Positions 1-5,722 of a stretch of DNA of 5,806 nucleotides are shown here, one piece after another. Source of the stretch: Acidobacteriaceae bacterium (GTDB lineage Bacteria; Acidobacteriota; Terriglobia; Terriglobales; SbA1); the NCBI GenBank assembly GCA_003136335.1, contig PLEA01000095.1, positions 1 to 5,806 of the forward strand, read 5' to 3'. Made by a program: the position numbers and the translations under genes. The notes beneath the pieces are model-generated. The model was not told the origin of the DNA. It saw only the letters and a program-made list of their open reading frames with translations, and ran no database searches. Position 1 is the first letter of the stretch. Each line of letters begins with the position of its first letter.

Positions 1-1092
1 TGCCGCCTTGATCAAGGCATAATAGCCGTTGGTTCCCGCCGTCGCGGCAGCGTAGGTCGCCGCGTCGTTCTTCTTGGTATGCAGATCCGTCTCCCAGTTC
101 CCGTACTCCTCGTTGCCCACCGTCATATGGCTCGGAGTGATGCCGTCGGCCAGCGCGGCCGAGACCCAGGCGGCAGCTTCGCTTGGTTCGCCACCCCCGG
201 TGCAGGCTGCGTCCGAGCCGTAATTCGCGGTCAACGCCACATCGAGGTGAGCGGGAACAGCCATGTCGTTGACGAAATTCGAAAACGTGTCATTCGAATC
301 GGCATAGCCGTTATCGCACAGAGTATTGCTCGCCCAGTGGTAGAGATCGGAATCCGATCCCCCCGGCCAACGCACTTGGGTGATGCCGGCGGCCTGGAAA
401 GCATCTACAATTCCGGTCTGATTGGAGACCAGATCGTACCAGACCGCCATGTTCATTCCCAGCAGCTTGTCAGTCACGGTGGGGCCGCTGCTCGCCGGGT
501 CTACCGTCACTGAGATAACGACGGTTCCTGTTACCGTTACTGTGGCTATCGCATTGACCGCTGTACCGTTGGCATTGGTCACGGTGAGGGTGTAGGTGGT
601 GGTGGCCGAGGGGCTCACGGTCACGCCCACGCCGCTGCTGGCGGTCAGATTGCCCGGAGTGATGACGCCTGTGCCGTTCGCGAAAACGCCGGTCAGAGTC
701 GCGCTAGATCCAGCTGCAACGAAGGTGGGACTTGCGGTGAAGCTGATGATCGTCGGCGCGGGGTTCACGGTAATAATGGCCGTCGCAGTCACCGCTGTCC
801 CACTCGTGGAAGTAACGGTAAGCGTATAGGTGGTAGTCGTCGTGGGACTCACGGTTACGGCTACGCCGCTGGTAGCTGAAAGATTGCCCGGGGTGATGAG
901 GCCTGTGCCGTTTGTGAAGACGCCGGTCAGAGCCGTGCTTGATCCATTTGTAATGGAGGTGGGACTTGCGGTGAAGCTGCTAATTGACGTCGGCGTTTCG
1001 GTGCTCGCCGACCCAGTACCGCAACCGGTCGAACCTGCCAAGCCCAGCCCGAGAGTTATGGCCAGCGGAGTTAGAACAAGAAGACGTTTCAT
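1..1092 (-). CDS. Exported Ig-repeat glycoside hydrolase, GH51-like, 3' end off window
   Basis: The frame is open from ATG at 1092 to the left edge: 364 codons, no stop, so the C-terminus is missing. Residues 1-24 (MKRLLVL...LAGSTGC) are a Sec signal ending in a Cys. The lipobox is imperfect (Ser at -3), so a lipoprotein is possible but unproven. Residues about 35-190 are two Ser/Thr/Gly-rich Ig-like repeats of 78 residues, each with SFTASPT, ITPGNL and TTTYTLTVT. From about 195 a catalytic domain begins with LLGMNMAVWYD, then VRWPGGSDSDLYHW (residues 240-253) and GNEEYGNWE (326-334). In GH51 arabinofuranosidases the matching segments are an RYPGG-type motif and a GNE...G.W acid/base motif, so Glu328 is the probable acid/base residue. 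The nucleophile Glu would lie beyond the edge. The likely role is hydrolysis of arabinose-containing plant polysaccharide outside the cell. GH39, GH44 or an unclassified clan GH-A family remain possible. No clear Shine-Dalgarno was seen; GGGG lies 6-9 bases before ATG. Confidence 0.82.
   Translation of the reverse strand, partial: MKRLLVLTPLAITLGLGLAGSTGCGTGSASTETPTSISSFTASPTSITNGSSTALTGVFTNGTGLITPGNLSATSGVAVTVSPTTTTTYTLTVTSTSGTAVTATAIITVNPAPTIISFTASPTFVAAGSSATLTGVFANGTGVITPGNLTASSGVGVTVSPSATTTYTLTVTNANGTAVNAIATVTVTGTVVISVTVDPASSGPTVTDKLLGMNMAVWYDLVSNQTGIVDAFQAAGITQVRWPGGSDSDLYHWASNTLCDNGYADSNDTFSNFVNDMAVPAHLDVALTANYGSDAACTGGGEPSEAAAWVSAALADGITPSHMTVGNEEYGNWETDLHTKKNDAATYAAATAGTNGYYALIKAA
523..990 (-). 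repeat. Two tandem 234-bp repeats encoding Ig-like domains
   Basis: Unit 1 covers about 757-990 (residues 35-112 of the glycosidase) and unit 2 about 523-756 (residues 113-190). The period is exactly 78 codons. By hand alignment about two thirds of residues are identical, with the core TGVF.NGTG.ITPGNL nearly unchanged. The units are probably beta-sandwich spacers that hold the catalytic domain away from the cell surface. The similar overlapping frames on the plus strand at 596-829 and 830-1237 are by-products of this repeat. Confidence 0.8.
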
Positions 1093-1403
1093 GGGATACC
1101 CCGTGTCCAGGTCAGGAGAGATTCTCTCAAGAACGCAGCCTCTGCAACGGACCATTCGCCAATCAACGGATCTCAGCAGGAAATGCCCAGCGAGTGCCGT
1201 TCGGCGAGAAAGTGTCGAAAGATGGCGATTTCACTAAGGGACTCTTCAGAAGGTTTTGAGTGTAATCGCTGGTTATAACAGGTACGTTCAAAACGTTAGA
1301 AGATGCGCCCACTGGCAGTAGATTGTCAGAGAAGGCAGAGCCTCACCGGGCCCCGTATCGGAATTTCAATCGCAAGAAACGGTACGGAGGGCGATCAGAG
1401 GTT
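1093..1403. other. Intergenic spacer between divergent genes
   Basis: This stretch of about 310 bp separates the start of the glycosidase (minus strand) from the Cys-rich gene (plus strand), so both promoters should lie here. No convincing -35/-10 pair was found on either strand. A TATAAC at 1274-1279 (plus) is the best -10-like hexamer, but it has no matching -35. Plus-strand codons from a TTG at 1323 are open and in frame with the Cys-rich gene. They give an Arg/Lys-rich leader unlike a signal peptide and are probably not translated. A short inverted repeat GAGAG-ATT-CTCTC sits near 1117-1129. Confidence 0.4.
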
Positions 1404-1825
1404 GTGGGGAAGCTTTACTTAGCATCGGCATACGGCATGGCGTTGGTTCTATGGCTCGGTGTGGCGTGTGGCAATACCGACGCGCAGACGACAAAGACTG
1501 GCGGCTCTAATATCCGAAGCTCGAATACGGTCGTGAGCTGCAAAAAAGATTCGCAGTGCCCGTCCGGTCAGCGCTGCGGGTTTACATCCGGCTGTGAAAG
1601 CAAAGGCAAATGCATCGTCCCAAGCGGCAAGACTTCATGCATAGATCCGGGCGGCCGCTGCGGTTGCGATGGACGCCCCGTCGATATTGTTTGTGGGGTG
1701 GGTTCACTACCGAATTCACATCGGCTCCGGTAAATGCTGTTGGGCCATGTCCACGACCTTGCACCAAGGAATTGGGGTGTAGATCACGTCTGGTATGCGA
1801 GAAGGGTTTCTGCGTTATGCCGTAA
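1404..1825 (+). pseudogene. Exported Cys-rich protein gene with a -1 frameshift
   Basis: Frame A opens with a signal-like segment (GKLYLASAYG...LWLGVACGNTDAQ) and continues into a Cys-rich domain: SCKKDSQCPSGQRC, GCESKGKC, CGCDGRPVDIVCGVG. It then loses sense and stops at 1731-1733. Frame B carries the natural continuation from about 1703, TTEFTSAPVNAVGPCPRPC then GCRSRLVCEKGFC, stopping at TAA 1823-1825. Joined, the mature part has 14 cysteines, an even number suited to disulfides. The GCDGRPV..VC segment recalls Kazal/follistatin-type Cys modules, but the family is not recognised with certainty. The shift lies between 1692 and about 1705, where runs GGGG (1695-1698) and GGG (1700-1702) suggest one lost G or a base-call error. 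GTG at 1404 was preferred as the start: it gives a compact signal peptide, with GGAGGG at 1386-1391 upstream. TTG 1323 and ATG 1437 are alternatives. Confidence 0.6.
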
Positions 1826-1952
1826 CGCCTGTTTTCGCTAGCTACCAACCCGAACCCGCTCAGTGGGAAGTTGCCTGCGATAAGAAGTTGCGGCGGAAGC
1901 AATTTTACGGTTAATCTCTGGACCTCGTCACGCGCTTGGAAGCCACCTTCAC
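1826..1952. other. Convergent intergenic spacer
   Basis: This spacer of 127 bp lies between the 3' ends of the Cys-rich gene (plus) and the TPR gene (minus). A bidirectional terminator would be expected, but I see no GC-rich hairpin followed by a T tract on either strand. Confidence 0.4.
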
Positions 1953-3461
1953 CTATTGAGTGCGGCTAGTAAATTTCTGTAACCAACTGCGTTTCTCCTT
2001 AGTCGCCGCGAGTTTCATGCGCAACTGGGGAACAACCAATGCTTGCTCGACGGTTGGCTGATTCATCGCCGCCAACTTAAGCTCCAGGACATGCGCTCTG
2101 TCGTTAGCTCCAGTTTGAGTGTAAGCCAAAATCAGGTCTTGGATTGACAGCGGATTGCCGACGTCCTCCTGAAGATAGGCAATGGCCTCGGCATACTTGT
2201 GATCTGCCAGGAGGACAGAACCCAACGCGCCGTAGTAGGAACGTCGCAGAATAGCGCTATGAGTCGTATTCATTAGAGCTTCCATTTGCCTCAAGGCCTG
2301 ATCTGAAGCTGGCTTTAGTCCGGCGGCCTCAGCGCAGATAGCGCGTACGCGCAATATCTGCGCCTGCTCTTCGTGGAGATCAGTACGGGGAGCTTCCGTG
2401 TCTGCGGCCAAAGCGGCCTCCGCTGTATCGAGATATTTGAGGGCCAGTGAGGTCTCCTGCTCGTTCAAAGCCATGATGCGAAATGCCTCGGCTTCCGGGA
2501 CCGAGAGGTGCGCGTCTTGCGCCTGTTTAGCGACTGCGTTCAGAGCGGTGTTAGCTTTTCCCTGTTTCTTCTCCCTGACGTAAGTCAAGGCGGATTGCAG
2601 CGCATACCGAATTTTGTCGCCGGCCACGCTGGCGCCGCGGATGGCCTTGTCGTATTCACTGCGAGCTGTTGCCTGCTCTCCCATGAGTGCATAGGTATCG
2701 GCGATCCCGATCTGCGACGCTTGAAATGCAGGATCGATTTTCAATGCGTGATGATAATGCTCGAGTGCATCGCGCGAATTGCCAGACATGCGCAGGATTT
2801 CGGCATAAGAGTTCTGCGGATTGGGCTCACTGGGCAGTAGAGTGACGTAACGCTCCATGGCTGCAAATGCTTTGCCGTAGTCGCCGCTGTACGCATGACA
2901 ATATGCTAGCCAGTTCCACGCCGGGGCATAGGAAGCGTCCAGAGCTATGGCGCGTTCAAGGAACCTGGCCGCCGGTTCGTATTGTTCTTGCAGGCTCAGC
3001 CACCGGCCTGCGAGAAAAGCTATCCGCTTATCTCCGGTATACTTGGCCAATAGATCGTTCATTGCCCCGATAGCGGGTACGTACTGCTCCTCCTGCACTC
3101 CCGTCAGCCATTTGATCAGGAGTTTTTCACCCGAGGTGACTGTCCCAGCCAGCGCCTTCGCCCGGCGGCGTTCCGTCTTCTGCTCTACGGGGTTATAAGT
3201 TGCTTCCGAGATGAAAAGATGTGCCACCGCAAAGGAGGGATCTTTCCTGATTGCTGTTTGCCAATTTTCCAACGCCTTGTTGATATGTTCATTTTCAAAT
3301 TCCACCATTCCGGATTCAAACAGCTTGCGTGCATCTGGACGGGATGTGGTGATGGTTATGTTGGTCGCCTGTGAAGCAGGCGGCTGCTTTTGCTCCGTGG
3401 CGGCATAGGCAGAAAGTGCCGAGAGGCACATCAGGATCAGCCCGCACCAACGAGCACTCAT
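1953..3461 (-). CDS. Exported TPR-repeat protein
   Basis: The product has 502 residues from the ATG at 3461. This start was preferred because it gives a clean Sec signal (MSARWCGLILMCLSALSAYA, cleavage at AYA-ATE), and GGGAAG lies six bases before it. The same frame extends to an ATG at 3542 (529 residues), which would bury the signal behind 27 residues. TPR-like helical pairs, numbered from the 3542 start, are near residues 71-104, 171-204, 205-238 (APAWNWLAYCHAYSGDYGKA), 240-272 (ALEHYHHALKIDPAF), 273-306 and 432-465. No enzyme motif is visible, so the role is probably as a periplasmic or surface scaffold for protein contacts. TPR proteins of this layout are common in acidobacteria (family knowledge recalled, not searched). 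An AATAAT at 3541-3546 on the minus strand could be a -10 box and would overlap the 3542 ATG, again favouring 3461. No partner gene is adjacent. Confidence 0.88.
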   Translation of the reverse strand: MSARWCGLILMCLSALSAYAATEQKQPPASQATNITITTSRPDARKLFESGMVEFENEHINKALENWQTAIRKDPSFAVAHLFISEATYNPVEQKTERRRAKALAGTVTSGEKLLIKWLTGVQEEQYVPAIGAMNDLLAKYTGDKRIAFLAGRWLSLQEQYEPAARFLERAIALDASYAPAWNWLAYCHAYSGDYGKAFAAMERYVTLLPSEPNPQNSYAEILRMSGNSRDALEHYHHALKIDPAFQASQIGIADTYALMGEQATARSEYDKAIRGASVAGDKIRYALQSALTYVREKKQGKANTALNAVAKQAQDAHLSVPEAEAFRIMALNEQETSLALKYLDTAEAALAADTEAPRTDLHEEQAQILRVRAICAEAAGLKPASDQALRQMEALMNTTHSAILRRSYYGALGSVLLADHKYAEAIAYLQEDVGNPLSIQDLILAYTQTGANDRAHVLELKLAAMNQPTVEQALVVPQLRMKLAATKEKRSWLQKFTSRTQ

Positions 3462-3639
3462 AAGAAACTTCCCAAAGTTGAGGTTTGAAACTGAGGTTAA
3501 CATGGACAGCAGTGCCCGACAGGTTACGCGGGTAATCAACATTATTAATGCGTTCTTGTCTTTCTTACCGTCTGCCGGAGGTCGTTCTCAAAGCACGCTC
3601 TGAACCGGGATAGCTGTTGTAATATCGCCATCGCGCTCA

Positions 3640-3654
3640 TTGACCGGCGGTCAA
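3640..3654. promoter_or_regulatory. Perfect 15-bp palindrome, possible operator
   Basis: TTGACCGGCGGTCAA is a perfect inverted repeat: 7-bp arms around one central base. Its size and symmetry match binding sites of dimeric repressors such as TetR-family proteins. It lies about 180 bp upstream of the chosen TPR start. No T tract follows on either strand, so a terminator is unlikely. No regulator gene is present in the window. Confidence 0.35.
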
Positions 3655-3822
3655 AACGTGTAATGGAGCCCCAACGATCAGTATGAGAAACAACAGAAGC
3701 CTTCGCATAAGCCTATTCGACACTGCAGGGCATGATGTTTGACCATAAATCTGGGAGATAGAGTTACACAACTGGCGTCATATCGCCATTACACTGGAGC
3801 AGCCGACAAGGCTGTGAATCTA

Positions 3823-3841
3823 GTGGGGTGTAAGTCCCCAC
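3823..3841 (+). other. Hairpin GTGGGG / CCCCAC beside the intron 3' junction
   Basis: GTGGGG (3823-3828) pairs perfectly with CCCCAC (3836-3841) across the loop TGTAAGT. It stands about 18 bp from the 3' end of intron 1. Read on the plus strand, GGGGTGTAAGTCCCC resembles the GGGTGNAAGTCCC hairpins that I recall from domain I of some bacterial group II introns. It could therefore be a remnant of an oppositely oriented intron. It could equally be a structured feature of the insertion target. Confidence 0.4.
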
Positions 3842-3858
3842 ACCACCAATTGCCTGGG

Positions 3859-3898
3859 ACCGAGTAGCCAGGCAGCCTCGCGGCTGCCCGGCCCTCTC
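3859..3898 (-). ncRNA. Group II intron 1 domain VI (branch-point hairpin)
   Basis: Minus-strand GCCGGGCAGCC pairs with GGCTGCCTGGC (11 bp including one G-U) around a GCGA tetraloop, at plus positions 3867-3892. A basal GAG/CTC stem follows, with an unpaired A at 3865 (in GGCT-A-CTC), the expected lariat branch point. The 3' splice site should fall 6-8 bases after it, about 3857-3859. Here the end would read GGT or GGTC rather than the usual AY. Confidence 0.75.
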
Positions 3899-3899
3899 A

Positions 3900-3933
3900 G
3901 AACCGGACTTGAAAGTTTCCCTTCATCCGGCTC
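3900..3933 (-). ncRNA. Group II intron 1 domain V (catalytic core)
   Basis: This is the classic 34-nt domain V: it begins GAGCCGGATGAAGG, has a GAAA tetraloop and ends AAGTCCGGTTC. The AGC catalytic triad lies in the 5' strand, and the stem GAGCCGGA / TCCGGTTC pairs fully when G-U pairs are allowed. It lies 19 bases after the IEP1 stop codon, the usual position in bacterial introns. Confidence 0.85.
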
Positions 3934-3952
3934 AAGCCATTCAAACGCCTCG

Positions 3953-5557
3953 CTAGAGGAGACGCGGTTTCGATACGACAAGACGCTGACGATGAACCCG
4001 GTCATGGCACTCTGGATGAAGTAAAACGCGGTTCGCGGCATTGGTCGAACCACCCCGAACACGGGGGACGCAGTAGTGAAGCCGCCAGCCTGTGATCCGG
4101 GTAATTCGTTCGTCGCACACGGGGCAACAGCCACGTTGTTCGTACCAGAGAAAGCGAAGAGTGCGAGTACCCCGAAACGTGTCCAGCATGTGATCTGCTT
4201 CGCGTTTCTCGAAGTAGGACTCATAGGCCAGGTCGTATGGGTTAGCTTCGCCTTTGACTTTGACATGTCGTTTAATGGGCGTGCTCACGGCGCGGTATAG
4301 CCAGGTCTTACTTGACTGCCCCTCGTCGTCGCAGGTTTCACCGAAGAAGGACCAGTCACGACCCTGATACCGCTCAAAGTATTTCTGTTTGAGCCAGTGA
4401 AGGCCTTTTTTCGGGTGTCTTCTTCGGGCCCACCGCCACAATCTGGAGAAGATTTCGTGATCCACGCGGTCAAACGTGCGCTTACTCACCACATGCCGAT
4501 GATAGTTGGCCCAACCTCGGATTTTGGGGTTGAGTTCGCCAATCAGGACGGCGGCAGACTTGCCCAGCGCAGCTTTGATTGTTCTTCGGATGCCCCCCAG
4601 GAAAGTCTTGACATTTTTCTTGGAGGGCTTGATGAGCAGTTTTCCGTTGGGATATCTGCGCACGTTTTGTCCGAGGAAGTCAAAGCCCTTCTCCACGTGC
4701 GTAATGACTGTCTTTGTTGAGGAGAGTTCAAGTCCTCGTTCTCGCAAAAACTGCTCGACGAGGGGTTTGACCTCTACTTCCAGTAATTCGTTCGACTTAC
4801 CGGTAATGACAAAGTCATCCGCATACCGGATGAGATTGACGCAGGGCCGCTCGCCGTTCAGGGATTTGGGACGTCTTCCCTTGGGATACTTTTCCTTCAG
4901 GAGTCGTTCCAGTCCATCCAGCGCACCGTTGGCGAGCGCAGGGGAGATAATACCGCCTTGCGGCGTTCCATCGGTTGTTTCGTGGAGGACGTGTTTTTCC
5001 ATATACCCGGCGGTCAGCCATTGTTTTAGAACGACTCTATCCATGGGAGTATGGTTTAAGAGCCATTCGTGGCTAATCCGGTCGAAGCAGCTTTTGATAT
5101 CGCCTTCCAGAACCCACTGCGTGTTTGCACTCTTCAATGCACTAAAGCACTGAACGAGCGCATCGGCGCAGGACCGCCGTTGACGGAACCCATACGAGTT
5201 TTTGTCAGCCGTGGTTTCCGCACTGGGGTCGAGCGCAAGCAAATGTAAGGCTTGCATGGCTCGATCTTTCATGGTGGGAATTCCGAGCGGGCGCATCGTT
5301 TTGCCGTCCGATTTCGGGATGTAAACACGTCGTAGGGGCTGAGGTTGATAGCCTCTACGCCTGAGTTCATGTGCTGCCTGTGTCTTCTTCGCGGATGTGT
5401 CCCAAATTTCTTGGTCCACACCTGGGGTTTTCTTGCCAGTGTTTTCCGTCACTCGTCGAACGGCAAGAATTTTGCCGCTGTACGAATGGGTCAGCAGACG
5501 TTGCAGGGCTTGTACCTTGCCCCATCTGCGTTCCTTCGTCGCCTGCGCGATACGCAC
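3953..5557 (-). CDS. ltrA: Group II intron reverse transcriptase/maturase/HNH (IEP1)
   Basis: A multifunctional protein for intron splicing and retrohoming. Numbered from GTG 5557 (534 residues): RT motifs include MRPLGIPTMKDRAMQ (87-102), EGDIKSCFDRIS (151-162), GTPQGGIISPALAN (197-210) and the catalytic YADD (245-248). The FDFLGQ segment is at 292-297. Maturase domain X includes IRGWANYHRHVVSKRTFDRVD (split at 346-366). A C-terminal HNH endonuclease has CPVC (478-481), LHYCVPRVRGGS (493-504) and HPECH (514-518). The usual HH pair reads HY here, so the nuclease may be impaired. The GTG at 5557 has no Shine-Dalgarno and cuts into conserved sequence. The frame stays open to 5665 and encodes AEWYAIDWPTIHRNVRRLQ just upstream, typical of this family's N-terminus, so the native start lies further right. 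Codons above about 5628 derive from the 3' end of intron 2. The RT is intact, but the gene seems to lack its own start. Confidence 0.9.
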   Translation of the reverse strand: MRIAQATKERRWGKVQALQRLLTHSYSGKILAVRRVTENTGKKTPGVDQEIWDTSAKKTQAAHELRRRGYQPQPLRRVYIPKSDGKTMRPLGIPTMKDRAMQALHLLALDPSAETTADKNSYGFRQRRSCADALVQCFSALKSANTQWVLEGDIKSCFDRISHEWLLNHTPMDRVVLKQWLTAGYMEKHVLHETTDGTPQGGIISPALANGALDGLERLLKEKYPKGRRPKSLNGERPCVNLIRYADDFVITGKSNELLEVEVKPLVEQFLRERGLELSSTKTVITHVEKGFDFLGQNVRRYPNGKLLIKPSKKNVKTFLGGIRRTIKAALGKSAAVLIGELNPKIRGWANYHRHVVSKRTFDRVDHEIFSRLWRWARRRHPKKGLHWLKQKYFERYQGRDWSFFGETCDDEGQSSKTWLYRAVSTPIKRHVKVKGEANPYDLAYESYFEKREADHMLDTFRGTRTLRFLWYEQRGCCPVCDERITRITGWRLHYCVPRVRGGSTNAANRVLLHPECHDRVHRQRLVVSKPRLL

Positions 5558-5628
5558 TTGGAGTCGGCGAACGTTGCGGTGGATGGTTGGCCAGTCGATG
5601 GCATACCATTCCGCCGCTCCGCCCGAGA
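5558..5628 (-). pseudogene. Displaced N-terminal codons of IEP1
   Basis: In frame with IEP1, this stretch encodes TCG GGC GGA GCG GCG (SGGAA), then EWYAIDWPTIHRNVRRLQ, which matches the start region of many bacterial maturases. No ATG, GTG or TTG occurs in this frame between 5557 and the in-frame TAG at 5666-5668. The natural start codon has therefore been separated from the gene by intron 2. Confidence 0.65.
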
Positions 5629-5629
5629 A

Positions 5630-5668
5630 CCGAGTAGCCAGACCCCATTGCTGGGGCCCGGCCCTCTA
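5630..5668 (-). ncRNA. Group II intron 2 domain VI (branch-point hairpin)
   Basis: Minus-strand GCCGGGCCCCA pairs with TGGGGTCTGGC (two G-U pairs) around a GCAA tetraloop, at plus positions 5637-5662. The basal GAG/CTC stem carries a bulged A at 5635. The sequence after it, CTACTCGGT, is the same as in intron 1. Beyond that point the two copies have nothing in common. Confidence 0.75.
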
Positions 5669-5669
5669 A

Positions 5670-5703
5670 GAACTGTGCATGCAAGTTTCCCCGCACACAG
5701 CTC
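5670..5703 (-). ncRNA. Group II intron 2 domain V (catalytic core)
   Basis: 34 nt beginning GAGCTGTGTGCGG, with a GAAA tetraloop and ending GCATGCACAGTTC. Compared with intron 1, the stem CCGGA/TCCGG is replaced by CTGTG/CACAG: both strands changed and pairing is kept. The AGC triad is present. It lies 19 bases after the IEP2 stop codon, as in intron 1. Confidence 0.85.
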
Positions 5704-5722
5704 AAGCCCTGCGAGCGCCTCT

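Larger units (their letters stand above)
3462..3858. other. Gene-free region between TPR gene and intron
   Basis: No credible coding frame was found on either strand. The right part, near 3823-3858, is the 3' exon side of the group II intron insertion, yet no interrupted gene can be recognised there. The stretch holds the leader of the TPR gene, the palindrome at 3640-3654, two copies of ATATCGCCAT (3622-3631 and 3780-3789) and the hairpin at 3823-3841. Confidence 0.5.
3859..5628 (-). mobile_element. Group II intron 1: IEP1 plus domains V-VI, 5' domains absent
   Basis: The element reads right to left: intron-encoded protein frame, then domain V, then domain VI. The 3' end is set near 3859 because the sequence shared with the second copy stops after CTACTCGGT. 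Ribozyme domains I-III and a GTGYG-type 5' end should precede the protein. They are absent here, because only about 70 bases separate the IEP1 conserved N-terminus from the domain V of another intron. Either domains I-III lie to the right beyond intron 2, which would make this a nested intron, or they are deleted. The right boundary given is the junction with intron 2, not a natural intron end. Confidence 0.75.

Noticed and set aside
596..1237. Two consecutive plus-strand frames with similar beginnings
   Set aside because: Their similarity comes from the 234-bp repeats that encode Ig-like domains on the minus strand. The minus-strand reading has a signal peptide and recognisable motifs.
1695..1704. 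Programmed -1 ribosomal frameshifting in the Cys-rich gene
   Set aside because: The zero-frame codons GGG GTG GGT do not form a canonical X XXY YYZ slippery heptamer. Simple loss of one G is more likely.
3658..3794. Inverted 9-mers GTGTAATGG / CCATTACAC bounding 137 bp, possible miniature element
   Set aside because: A 9-bp match in a spacer of this size is not rare by chance. No target-site duplication or longer terminal repeat was found.
3820..4266. Minus-strand frame of 148 codons over the intron 3' end
   Set aside because: It runs through the HNH region of IEP1 in another frame and through the domain V-VI RNA structure, so it is not a gene.
4506..5153. Plus-strand open frame of 215 codons
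   Set aside because: It lies wholly antisense to the reverse transcriptase of IEP1, which has clear conserved motifs. The plus-strand translation shows no domain.
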